43,317 nt of DNA, taken from an uncultured Mycoplasmatota bacterium. Its GTDB lineage: Bacteria > Bacillota_I > Bacilli_A > RF39 > UBA660. Made by a program: the position numbers and the translations under genes. Of this stretch, positions 8,317-16,877 are shown piece after piece. Each line of letters begins with the position of its first letter. Positions within the stretch are counted from its first letter, which is position 1. The stretch lies in assembly GCA_900547995.1 (NCBI GenBank), contig URIY01000008.1, positions 1 through 43,317 of the forward strand, given 5' to 3'. The notes under the pieces were generated by a model, which had not been told where the DNA came from, did not search any database, and was given only the letters and a program-made list of their open reading frames with translations.

Positions 8317-8853
8317 TTATATCTTTTGCCAACTTTTTATTGCTATATCTATATAATCAACAACATCTTTATACATTTCATCATTATAACTCTCAGGAAA
8401 TTTTACAACAAGTTTATAATTATCAAGAGATTCTATATTATGTGACATTTCTAAAACTTGAGAATTACACACAAGTTCATTATTCGAGTTTCTAGTAAAA
8501 CTCTCATCACACGTTAAAACCAAAGTTTCCTCTTTACCATCTACCTTTTTTAGTTCTATCACAGTAGGCATAAAATGATATGTTTTAATAATTATCTGAT
8601 AGTTGAGAGTTACATTACTAATTTTACTATCCTGTTTATTTGTAACAGAAAAACTATAATCTTTTGTAACTCCCGGATACATATCAGCAAGTGGTATATT
8701 TAATTCATCCACCTCTTTTGCCTCAAATACAAATTTTGCAATTTTTTGATTAACGCTTCCACTTGTATTTGATCTAAATATTGAATAAGTTATTCCAGAT
8801 CCAAACAATATTGCAATTATAAGTACAAACACAATAATTACCTTTCTTTTCAT
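8317..8853 (-). CDS. TasA/CalY-like small surface protein
   Basis: The protein has 178 residues. A single N-terminal hydrophobic segment (about 4-22) ends GITYSIFRSNTSGSV, very close to the SipW-substrate consensus (a G-x-T-Y-x-x-F pattern). The first mature strand, KFVFEAKEV, and the motif IPLADMYPGVTKDYSFSVTN match the camelysin/TasA fold, in which P-G precedes a conserved strand. Its length is close to CalY (about 195 residues). It lies between the giant 1184-residue protein (7 bp upstream) and the 290-residue protein (13 bp downstream). The Shine-Dalgarno TAGGTGTG precedes the ATG. It is the most canonical TasA-family member in the window and a candidate fibre subunit; that role is inferred. 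Confidence 0.78.
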   Translation of the reverse strand: MKRKVIIVFVLIIAILFGSGITYSIFRSNTSGSVNQKIAKFVFEAKEVDELNIPLADMYPGVTKDYSFSVTNKQDSKISNVTLNYQIIIKTYHFMPTVIELKKVDGKEETLVLTCDESFTRNSNNELVCNSQVLEMSHNIESLDNYKLVVKFPESYNDEMYKDVVDYIDIAIKSWQKI

Positions 8854-8860
8854 ATCACAC

Positions 8861-11800
8861 CTACTTTACAATAAACTTCTTTTCTATAGTAGCTATTTTT
8901 ACACTTCCACTATATAACTCAAATACTAATTTATAACCATTATTTTCAAAATTAGTATTTATAAAATTCAAATTAAATGCATTATAAGTACTAGCTTGTC
9001 CATTATAGAAAAGTGGACTTTTTATTGCATAATAAATATTATCAGATACTTTCTCTAATGAATTAGTAACATAATCTTTTAAATCTACTATTGTATAAGT
9101 TTGATCAAATGCAGTTAATTTATTTTTCTTATAAAGAGATACCCTTATATTTGGATTTATAAAACCACCATTTTGTAAAATATTAAATTTTACAGTTGTA
9201 TTAGAATCTTTCTTTAATATAGTTTTATAAGTATCATCACTAAGTATATCAAAACTATAAGAATATCTAGTACTATTATTAGTCATTGGAATAGTTATTG
9301 TTTCACTACTTACATTTGTATCATATAATCCATCATAAGAAACATAACTATTTATCTTAAAATAATATTCTCCATTTAATAACTCACTATTATCTAATAC
9401 AGTACTTATCACTAAATTACCAGTAAACGTATCTAAATTATTCAAATTAATTCTTGCTATTCCATCATTCTCAATAGAGTATAGAGTATCACCTATTTTA
9501 TACTTAATATTTTTTAAGTACTTTTGCTCAATAATACCATTATCTTTATCTACTACCTTAATAGATATTCCTAGTTTTTTATCTTCTACAACTGTATCAT
9601 TTACTAACACATTATTAACATACCCATAATTTAATTTTACAGTTAAAGGAATATTTGAAGTTGAATCAGAATCATAAGCGATAATATTACCACCATAAGT
9701 TGATGAAATACTAGCAGTCGCATCCTTATTAACATAAATATTTATATTCTTTAATGTACTATCAATTGTAGGCCTTGAAGTTTCTTCATTTGAATCAATT
9801 AACTCCAAAAACAAATTTAAGTTTGTATACTCAAGAGTTATATTTGTTTTTAATAAATCAAGAGTTACAGTAAAGTTCTCATCGATATCCCCATTTTCTA
9901 ATTCCTTAAAGAAATTATTATTTGTAGATTTACCAACCTCTTTAAATAACGTAAACGGATATATCGCTTTTCCCTTACTACTATAGCCAAAATCATCATC
10001 CGTAGTAATTTCATACACATATCTCTTATTATTTTTATTATCTAATATAGTTAATCTACTACCTTTAGGCAAAACATAATTAGATACAATATTATGAGTA
10101 TAACCAGGTTTGTATCCATTAGTATCTACATATACAAAATTTAATGAAATACTAGATTTATCAGTAATATTTATATTAACTAAATCAGATAAATTTTTTC
10201 CAACATACACATTCTTTATTTCATATCCACCATAAGATATTATATCTGAGTTTGCATAACTAATATGATTAGTATTATCAACTACTCGTGCATATATTAT
10301 ATAATTTCCTTTTCCATCTACAGAAACACCATTATCATAATTTATCCAAGACGAATCATCCAAATTTTTAACCTCATCACTAGTAAGTATTCCATCAGAT
10401 ATATAATATTTTACCCCACTTATACCTGACAAATCATCAACACCATCTATCTTAAATACACTTTCTTTATTTATATATACATAACCAGGTACCTCATTCA
10501 AATTTGTCCATTTATTTTTATTATAAGATATAGAAACAGTTGGATCAGACATATCAAGTATAAGTATCTCTGAATTTAAATAAGTAACATTGTCATTATA
10601 ATCAACAACCTTAGCATATATTATATATTTACCCTCTTCTGTTATCTTTAAAACCGAATCATATTGTTTCCAATCACTAATCGTCTCTATTTCACCTTTT
10701 CTAAGAGGAGTATCACTTCCTATATAATAATAATACTCTTTTATAGGTCTCAAATTATCTTCACTTTCTATACTAAATGTTATAGCAGAAGAAAAATTTA
10801 TTTTATCAGGAACATAACCAACATTATTCCATGAATAAGTTCCAACGTGTAAAGTTGCAATCGGATTAACAATGTCATCTATAAACAATACTGGAAAATT
10901 ATCTTCTTCATAAATCCATATATTTGATGGATTTGAAACCATATCATTGCTATCAACAAACTCTTTAAACAAAAGAGTATCAGTTAAAAACGTTTTATTC
11001 TTTAAACTAGAAAGTGCTATATTAGTTACATTTCCAGATATAGTTCCACTACTAATAACACTTCCACTTGTATAATATACCCCATCTGCAGTTATAGTTG
11101 AATTTGATATAGTATTTATCAAATAACTACTATTAGAAGCATTAAAAGAATTCTTTATAATACCATTTGAATTATATACTTCATATATTAAACCATTTAC
11201 TTTAGTTCCTGTTAAAGTTCCTATATTATAACTATTTGAAACAATTACATTAGAAGTATTATCAGATATACTACTTACTAAACCAGATGAATTTATACCA
11301 TTAATAGTTCCAACATTATAACTATTAATTAAAGATGATGAAAAGTCCATACTTCCAACTATTCCAGAAGAATTTAAACCACTATATACATAAGATTTAT
11401 TAATTACATTTTTTATATTTGTATTAACTGCCTTACCAACTATTCCAGAAGACATTTGATTATTATAACTTATTTCATATTTTAAATTAGAAATATTATA
11501 AGTAGTCGTCACAAAATCAAAAGTAAGCTCTGTTACTAAAGTAGAACCCAAATCTAATGAAAATCCATTTATTGCACTCACACTATTACCATTTATAGTA
11601 AATTCACACGAACTACTGCATGTACCACTAACTTTAGTTGTTATAACATTTTTTGGTGCATCATAATTAATATTTATTTTCTTAGTTCCTTCATTTGAAA
11701 CCAAATTATCAATACTAACGGATAAATTTGAATACTTAGTATCATTTCCTATTATATATCCTTCACTCATAATATTTTCTATATTCGAATTATTTGAAGA

Positions 11801-12415
11801 AGAAATTATAGTAGTAGTAGAACCACCATATAACATGGTATTCTTTAAATACAAATCATGAACATTACCCTCTAAATTTGTAAAAAGAGCTATATCACTT
11901 GCTGTTTTATTAGTCATATAAAGTCCATATATTGTATAAGAATTCCCATCAAAATCTCCTTTAAATTTATCTAAAGATGAAAATGAATTTAAAGTTCCTA
12001 TCCTAGTTCCCCTATAATTAACATTATCATAAAAATAATTAGTATAATTCTTAACATAAAATGTACTGTCATTTAGTGTATACATTATCTTCGATGTATC
12101 ATCATAACTAAATACTCCATCATTCAACACAATATTATTATTAAGTTTAAAATATGTATTAGCATAACTATTAGTTTTAAGCATACTAGCAAAATATGCA
12201 AGTTCACTACCATTAGATATTATATATGGATCATCCTTAGTACCAGTACCTTTTCTATATGATTTTGCTATACTACCATCCCACACAGTACTTACATCTA
12301 TTGACAACCTATTCTTATATCTGGCCAATGTAGGAATTGCTACTATTGCTAATACTACTAACAATAATAATAAACCAAAATAATATATCTTAGGTATTTT
12401 CTTCAATCTATCCAT
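8861..12415 (-). CDS. Giant surface protein: GLUG-like beta-helix plus Ig-like modules
   Basis: The protein has 1184 residues. An N-terminal hydrophobic segment (about 11-28) ends IPTLARYKN, a SipW-like variant with Arg in place of the usual residue. Next comes VWDGSIAKSYRKGTGT then DDPYIISNGSELAYFA, the standard entry into GLUG-type beta-helix surface proteins. Residues about 150-460 contain repeated S-G-(I/L)-V plus N-S-Y-(N/V) units (for example SSGIVGSMDFSSSLINSYNV), typical of GLUG repeats. Two or three Ig-like modules follow (about 515-730), each with a W-x-x-Y then GKYIIYAKVVD or GNYIIYARVVD core. The C-terminal 450 residues are strand-rich and unassigned. There is no LPxTG motif and no C-terminal membrane segment. 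The probable role is a long adhesin or matrix protein. The Shine-Dalgarno GGATGGTG precedes the ATG. It heads the group with 8317-8853 and 7431-8303. Confidence 0.78.
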   Translation of the reverse strand: MDRLKKIPKIYYFGLLLLLVVLAIVAIPTLARYKNRLSIDVSTVWDGSIAKSYRKGTGTKDDPYIISNGSELAYFASMLKTNSYANTYFKLNNNIVLNDGVFSYDDTSKIMYTLNDSTFYVKNYTNYFYDNVNYRGTRIGTLNSFSSLDKFKGDFDGNSYTIYGLYMTNKTASDIALFTNLEGNVHDLYLKNTMLYGGSTTTIISSSNNSNIENIMSEGYIIGNDTKYSNLSVSIDNLVSNEGTKKININYDAPKNVITTKVSGTCSSSCEFTINGNSVSAINGFSLDLGSTLVTELTFDFVTTTYNISNLKYEISYNNQMSSGIVGKAVNTNIKNVINKSYVYSGLNSSGIVGSMDFSSSLINSYNVGTINGINSSGLVSSISDNTSNVIVSNSYNIGTLTGTKVNGLIYEVYNSNGIIKNSFNASNSSYLINTISNSTITADGVYYTSGSVISSGTISGNVTNIALSSLKNKTFLTDTLLFKEFVDSNDMVSNPSNIWIYEEDNFPVLFIDDIVNPIATLHVGTYSWNNVGYVPDKINFSSAITFSIESEDNLRPIKEYYYYIGSDTPLRKGEIETISDWKQYDSVLKITEEGKYIIYAKVVDYNDNVTYLNSEILILDMSDPTVSISYNKNKWTNLNEVPGYVYINKESVFKIDGVDDLSGISGVKYYISDGILTSDEVKNLDDSSWINYDNGVSVDGKGNYIIYARVVDNTNHISYANSDIISYGGYEIKNVYVGKNLSDLVNINITDKSSISLNFVYVDTNGYKPGYTHNIVSNYVLPKGSRLTILDNKNNKRYVYEITTDDDFGYSSKGKAIYPFTLFKEVGKSTNNNFFKELENGDIDENFTVTLDLLKTNITLEYTNLNLFLELIDSNEETSRPTIDSTLKNINIYVNKDATASISSTYGGNIIAYDSDSTSNIPLTVKLNYGYVNNVLVNDTVVEDKKLGISIKVVDKDNGIIEQKYLKNIKYKIGDTLYSIENDGIARINLNNLDTFTGNLVISTVLDNSELLNGEYYFKINSYVSYDGLYDTNVSSETITIPMTNNSTRYSYSFDILSDDTYKTILKKDSNTTVKFNILQNGGFINPNIRVSLYKKNKLTAFDQTYTIVDLKDYVTNSLEKVSDNIYYAIKSPLFYNGQASTYNAFNLNFINTNFENNGYKLVFELYSGSVKIATIEKKFIVK

Positions 12416-12443
12416 AACTTACACCATCCTATAATACAAATAC

Positions 12444-12449
12444 ATTATA
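12444..12449 (-). promoter_or_regulatory. Probable extended -10 promoter for the giant surface protein
   Basis: TATAAT preceded by TGT (extended -10) lies about 29 bp upstream of the ATG at 12415 on the minus strand. I see no good -35 box at 16-18 bp spacing. The neighbouring terminator-like hairpin at 12484-12510 supports a transcription break here. Confidence 0.45.
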
Positions 12450-12483
12450 ACATAATACGACATTTTTTTGTATAATTTTAAAC

Positions 12484-12510
12484 AAAAAAACACAAACGAT
12501 TAAACATTTG
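12484..12510 (-). terminator. Terminator-like hairpin after the 547-residue protein gene
   Basis: CAAATG (12510-12505) pairs with CGTTTG (12498-12493), with one G-U pair, and is followed on the minus strand by TG and seven T. The hairpin overlaps the stop codon at 12500-12502. The stem is short, so termination may be partial. Confidence 0.5.
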
Positions 12511-14134
12511 CATTTTTATTTTCTTTTTCAATAATTTTATCAACTTGCGAAATAAACCAAACATCATCAATAGTAATATTACTACTATTTATCTTATCAA
12601 CTCTTAATATCAGTAATAACTTATTTTCAAGAATTTTTAAATTCTCTGGACTAAGATCTTCCTCAGTCATTTTAATATTATTTAATCTATATTTATTAGC
12701 AATAATTCTAGGTATATTTACACTCTCAAACACAGGTATACCAGTAACTATCACATTAGTTGGATTCATAGCAAACTCATCAAATTCCTTACTATGTCTA
12801 ACTATACTATCATAATCTGTTAATTTAAACACTTTTTGAATAACTAATTTCTTAAGATAATCAAAACTATAATATAAATTCAACAAATCAGATACAGTCA
12901 AAGTATTACTTAATATACTCATAACTTTATCCTTAAAATATTCCTCATCATACTTCCTATATAAATCATATAATTCCTTTGCCTTTATAACAGATTCTGC
13001 TTTTAGTTTTTTCAAATCATTATCATTCTTAAATTCAAATAAACCAGGTCTTCCACCAAATATTTTCTTATTTAACTTATCTAATTCATTTTCCTTCTTT
13101 TCAATTTCATCTAAAACTAATTTTAAACCCTTATACTCCTCTTTTTTATCTCCAGTAGGAATTAATTTCTCATATTCCTCCTTAAAATTCAAAAATAATG
13201 GTTCAAACAAAAGATAATTATTAAATTCATCAATATTATCTCGTAATTTTTCCAACGAAAAACAAATTTTCTTCATAGTTTTATTATCACTATAATCAAT
13301 GCCCTCTGGTATCAAAGACATAAAAGCCATAGTTCTTACCTTATTTCCAGGCATATATTGTTCTATATTAATTACATTCTTCTTAGATAACTCAATAATA
13401 TCACTAACATTTTCCCTTTTATAAAGATTTAAATCAATATACTGTTCTTGTAATTTTTCTAAACAAGCAGCATAATTAGTAATACCATTTTTCTCCATTA
13501 CTTCTTTTTGAAGTTCAACTATATAATTAGTAAATTTCTTTTCATTAATTTTTATAAGTTTCCTAAAATTAAGCTCAATATGATGTATTAAATCCGGATT
13601 TACCCAATAAATCTGTTCGAATATTTCAGATACCTTACTATAATCTTTTGAAGCACTACGACTCGCCTTTAAATATGAAGTCATATACTCATGTACATAA
13701 CAAGTATAATCAAAATCATCCCCAGTAAGTAATATACCTACTAACGAAAACTTATCTAAAAATCCGTTTATTATATCGTTAAGCGAATCAAAATTAAAAG
13801 TATCAAAATTATTTATTTTATATAAAAGTTCATCAAATCCCATCTTTTCTAAATAAGTATTAGTTGGGTTCAACAAAAACTTTACATTATTTAACTCAAG
13901 TATTTTCTTTTTTAACTTATCAACATCTTCTCTATTATCTTTTATATCAATTTTTTTACTCTTCGCAACCAAATAATTCCTAGTACTTAACCTATACTCA
14001 TCATACTTCTTTCTTATTTTTTCTAATTCCTGATTATATTTTCTTTTATTTGTCTTAGTTTTAGTAGGCAAAGTAGAAAGTAAATTCTTTTTTGATTCTA
14101 TATCTTTTTTTATAAACTCATAAAAATTATTCAT
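12500..14134 (-). CDS. Cytoplasmic helical protein, family not recognised
   Basis: The protein has about 544 residues with no signal peptide or membrane segment. It is Lys/Glu-rich and almost entirely helical by composition. Residues about 15-75 and 335-355 have coiled-coil-like heptads (for example DKLKKKILELNNVKF and EKKENELDKLNKKIFGG). There are no ATP-binding, nuclease or protease motifs that I can see. It is an odd cytoplasmic member inside a locus of exported proteins, like the DUF2357 protein and the ATPase. The favoured start is the ATG at 14134, which overlaps the stop of the 46-residue gene by eight bases (ATGAATAA) and has GGTGG a few bases upstream; a GTG at 14143 is the alternative. 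It may be a cytoplasmic scaffold or regulator of the surface system; that is a guess from context. Confidence 0.6.
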   Translation of the reverse strand: MNNFYEFIKKDIESKKNLLSTLPTKTKTNKRKYNQELEKIRKKYDEYRLSTRNYLVAKSKKIDIKDNREDVDKLKKKILELNNVKFLLNPTNTYLEKMGFDELLYKINNFDTFNFDSLNDIINGFLDKFSLVGILLTGDDFDYTCYVHEYMTSYLKASRSASKDYSKVSEIFEQIYWVNPDLIHHIELNFRKLIKINEKKFTNYIVELQKEVMEKNGITNYAACLEKLQEQYIDLNLYKRENVSDIIELSKKNVINIEQYMPGNKVRTMAFMSLIPEGIDYSDNKTMKKICFSLEKLRDNIDEFNNYLLFEPLFLNFKEEYEKLIPTGDKKEEYKGLKLVLDEIEKKENELDKLNKKIFGGRPGLFEFKNDNDLKKLKAESVIKAKELYDLYRKYDEEYFKDKVMSILSNTLTVSDLLNLYYSFDYLKKLVIQKVFKLTDYDSIVRHSKEFDEFAMNPTNVIVTGIPVFESVNIPRIIANKYRLNNIKMTEEDLSPENLKILENKLLLILRVDKINSSNITIDDVWFISQVDKIIEKENKNANV

Positions 14135-14267
14135 TATTTCCACCCGCCTCTTCTATTACACTTTCATCTAAAAACTGAATAAAATTGGTAATATCTTGAT
14201 ACACTTCAACTAACTCTTTTAACGAAAGAGCAGATAAATCAAAATCAACTTTCCTTTTTTCTTTCAT
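14127..14267 (-). CDS. Small 46-residue protein, translationally coupled
   Basis: The open frame encodes 46 residues, beginning MKEKRKVDFDLSALSLKEL and ending GGNNE. It has no signal peptide and is mostly one amphipathic helix with acidic residues. The ATG at 14267 has a strong Shine-Dalgarno, GGGAGG, five bases upstream. The stop overlaps the start of the 547-residue protein by eight bases, so the two are coupled and probably act together. It starts 14 bp after the TasA-like gene that ends at 14281. The quality of the ribosome site and the tight coupling argue that it is a real gene. I recognise no family. Confidence 0.6.
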   Translation of the reverse strand: MKEKRKVDFDLSALSLKELVEVYQDITNFIQFLDESVIEEAGGNNE

Positions 14268-14280
14268 AATTACCTCCCAT

Positions 14281-15405
14281 TTATTCTATATCAGAATATC
14301 CCTTTGTGTCTTTTATTAGATTTATAGAAACAGATATATCAGATCCAGAAGAATCTGTTTCCAAACTATCAATATCTTGTCCCTCTATCCACAAATATAC
14401 TCTTACCTTTGTCACACCATCCGGTATCTCAAAAAGTGGATCAGTAAAATCACCCTCTTTTACCGTTTTTTGTAATGCAAAGTAATTTGGGTCTAAATTA
14501 GGAGAACCACTAACAGCATTTTTAACGTATATAGGCCCACCAGTTTTTATACAACCATAAGTTGGAAAATACTCACCATCAACCAAATTAACACCATATT
14601 GCAAAGCCCTTTCAATTGATAAATTTGTATGATTTGAACTATTTGGTTCATATATTACAGACTCACAATTATTATTACATTTCAAATTCTGTATAACCGT
14701 TGGATTTGTATTAGTTGGCATGCTTCCTATCTTCAAAAATCCTAATCTAACAGAATTAAAAAGTCCCCTCATTTCTTCTTTTGCATCATCATCTATCCCA
14801 AATTCTGTGCCAGTTTCCAAATACAAATTATCAGGTATAGGTGAACCACTAACATTCTTTAAAAATAAATCAAATGCAATGAAATTATTAAATTCTCTTG
14901 ATATACTCTCATTTGCAGGTGTTGTAGTAACAAAACCATTTTCCTTTGTTCTATTTCTGTATCTTACACCTGAAGTTGTACATATATGATAATAATTCGA
15001 ATTAGAATCCAATATACCATTTGTTGAAACAGGAACTAATCCATTACCAGCCCACTGGCTAGTATTATTCGGGTATGTAAGTTTAAGTTCTTTAATAAGT
15101 TTATCTGCAGATATCTCAACAAATGTATCATAATTTATTGCATCAAGCGATATTGTTAGTCCCCCATTTTTAGAAACCAACATATTAAATGTTTTTACCT
15201 TAACATTTAAATTAACAGAAAACCATGCATAAGATGAGAATATAAGCAATATTCCAGATAACAAAATTATCAAAGGAGTTATTTTCAAATTGAATTTCTT
15301 TAATAGAAATATATTATTTTTGTTTTCTGATTTATTAACACTTTTATTCTTATTACTATTCTTTACTATATTTCTTTTTTTATTTGATTTTATTTGCTTA
15401 TTCAC
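14281..15405 (-). CDS. TasA-like surface protein, divergent member of a three-gene family
   Basis: The protein has 374 residues. It has an unusually long basic, Asn/Lys-rich cytoplasmic head (about residues 1-40) before the hydrophobic segment (about 43-62), which ends IFSSYAWFSVN, a SipW-type cleavage region. The mature part parallels its upstream neighbours: FIAFDLFLKNVSG, FNSVRLGFLKIG, IYEPNSSNH and VRVYLWIEGQDID all align with the products of 15521-16846 and 16878-18143. The start is a GTG at 15405, seven bases after GAGGTGG; no in-frame ATG offers a better site. It is the shortest and most divergent of the three. The gene is followed 14 bp later by the 46-residue gene, so it may link the TasA-like group to the cytoplasmic pair. 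Confidence 0.75.
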   Translation of the reverse strand: MNKQIKSNKKRNIVKNSNKNKSVNKSENKNNIFLLKKFNLKITPLIILLSGILLIFSSYAWFSVNLNVKVKTFNMLVSKNGGLTISLDAINYDTFVEISADKLIKELKLTYPNNTSQWAGNGLVPVSTNGILDSNSNYYHICTTSGVRYRNRTKENGFVTTTPANESISREFNNFIAFDLFLKNVSGSPIPDNLYLETGTEFGIDDDAKEEMRGLFNSVRLGFLKIGSMPTNTNPTVIQNLKCNNNCESVIYEPNSSNHTNLSIERALQYGVNLVDGEYFPTYGCIKTGGPIYVKNAVSGSPNLDPNYFALQKTVKEGDFTDPLFEIPDGVTKVRVYLWIEGQDIDSLETDSSGSDISVSINLIKDTKGYSDIE

Positions 15406-15430
15406 TAATTCACCACCTCATATATATATA

Positions 15431-15508
15431 AATAAAGGGTAACATTTAACCACATTACCCTTTATTACATATATTTTAGTATTAACCAGTAATGTTAAAT
15501 ATCTGGTT
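15431..15508 (-). terminator. Hairpins between TasA-like paralogues (partial terminator or mRNA processing)
   Basis: A perfect 12-bp stem, AATAAAGGGTAA (15431-15442) with TTACCCTTTATT (15455-15466), lies just after the 15521-16846 gene. A weaker 6-7-bp stem (15483-15508) precedes it on the minus strand. The strong stem is followed by TATATATATA rather than a run of T, so it may let part of the transcripts through or protect the upstream mRNA 3' end. This would give more of the two upstream paralogues than of downstream genes. Confidence 0.55.
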
Positions 15509-15520
15509 TATATTTTTAAA

Positions 15521-16846
15521 TTAAGGTCCTACTGGAGCTGGATTATCTGTATGTTCACTATCAGTACCAGTTTCTGGTCCATTATAATCTGGATAATCAG
15601 ATTCTTTGTATCTTTCTTTAGTGAAACCAAAGTTTACAGTAATCTTTTTACCTAATGAAGCGAAATCATAGTTATCTATGTCTTGTCCTTCAATATAAAT
15701 ATATACTCTTAATTTAGTAATACTATTTGGTGCTAAAGTCATAAATTGTGGACGATTTGCACCAGCAATATTTTTCATAGTATCTGTGAAATATGGGAAA
15801 TCAACTAATTTATAAGTAGATTTATCCTCTGCTTGAGCATAAGTTTTATAATCCACACTGTTAGCAACATAACTATTAAACTTAGTTCCATCATAAATAT
15901 TAACTTGATCAGCTATATCAATTCTTCTGCTTATAGCATAAGTAGGAACTGCTTCAGTTGTTGTTATTGCTGTACATTCTTCAGTACCATAAGATGTTTT
16001 GTCCATTACGGTAGTTCCATCTTCATTTCTTTTTAAGCATGAAGTTTTATACCAATTCAATGCATTTTGCTCATGTTTTGCATCATTTGGTTCCCAAATT
16101 TGAGCATCTCTACAAATACCAGTTACTTGAACTTGTCCTTCACCTGCTTCTTTATCAGCACAAGTAATTCCAGTAATATTAGCTGCTTCAGTAGTATCAG
16201 CTTTAACACGTCCTAATTGAACAAATGCAACTCTTACTGAGTTTTCTATACCAGTATTAGCAACACCGCCATCTACACCAGCATTTGCAACTTTAACTGT
16301 TGAATTTGTAGTTAAATAGATTGCTTCTTCATTTAAAGGATTGTTTTCAACATAGTATTCTTGACCTGAAACGTTTTTAACAAACAAGTCAAATGCAACA
16401 TATCCTTTACCTTCTTTATATTCTGTTCCACCTTCCTTTAATAAAGTATCATAATTATGTACTCTACTAGCAAGAAGTCTATATCCACCTGGTGAAACAG
16501 TTAAACTTCCTTTTTCATATAATTTCATTCTTGATGAGTCTTTATCCATATCACCTACTGATGACATAGGAATAAGACCTTCGCCTTCACCATCTGCCCA
16601 TGTATTAGCATTTCCCTCATAAGATGCTGTATTTTTAGCATCTAATTCATACTTCCAATCAGCACCATCCATTGATAAGAATAATCCTTCTGTTGTAGCT
16701 ATCTTAACATCAAATTCAGCTACATTAACAGTTTTCATACCAATAAACCATGCATATGTTGAAACAGATAGTAGGATTGCGCATAAAGAACAAAATAACA
16801 CTAAATTTCTAATCTTTTTGTTTTGCTTTTCACTACGCTTTTTCAT
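15521..16846 (-). CDS. TasA-like surface protein, abundant-type paralogue
   Basis: The protein has 441 residues. A basic start is followed by a hydrophobic segment (about 13-32) ending LSVSTYAWFIGMKTV, a clear SipW-type cleavage region. The mature protein shares with 16878-18143 the stretches YVAFDLFVKN, NSVRVAFVQLGR, QIWEPNDAKH, FYFTDTMKN-like FPYFTDTMKN and YIEGQDIDNYDF. Its codons are richer in GC than the neighbours', consistent with high expression. The C-terminus ends in an acidic/Pro tail (GPETGTDSEHTDNPAPVGP) with no anchor. The Shine-Dalgarno AGGAGG lies before the ATG. With its neighbour it is the best candidate for the major subunit of a surface layer or fibre; this is inferred. 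Confidence 0.8.
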   Translation of the reverse strand: MKKRSEKQNKKIRNLVLFCSLCAILLSVSTYAWFIGMKTVNVAEFDVKIATTEGLFLSMDGADWKYELDAKNTASYEGNANTWADGEGEGLIPMSSVGDMDKDSSRMKLYEKGSLTVSPGGYRLLASRVHNYDTLLKEGGTEYKEGKGYVAFDLFVKNVSGQEYYVENNPLNEEAIYLTTNSTVKVANAGVDGGVANTGIENSVRVAFVQLGRVKADTTEAANITGITCADKEAGEGQVQVTGICRDAQIWEPNDAKHEQNALNWYKTSCLKRNEDGTTVMDKTSYGTEECTAITTTEAVPTYAISRRIDIADQVNIYDGTKFNSYVANSVDYKTYAQAEDKSTYKLVDFPYFTDTMKNIAGANRPQFMTLAPNSITKLRVYIYIEGQDIDNYDFASLGKKITVNFGFTKERYKESDYPDYNGPETGTDSEHTDNPAPVGP

Positions 16847-16877
16847 TTTTCCTCCTATTAAATTTCTTTATAAACTA

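Noticed and set aside
14720..14989. Plus-strand frame of 89 codons
   Set aside because: It is antisense to a well-supported TasA-like gene, with no ribosome site.
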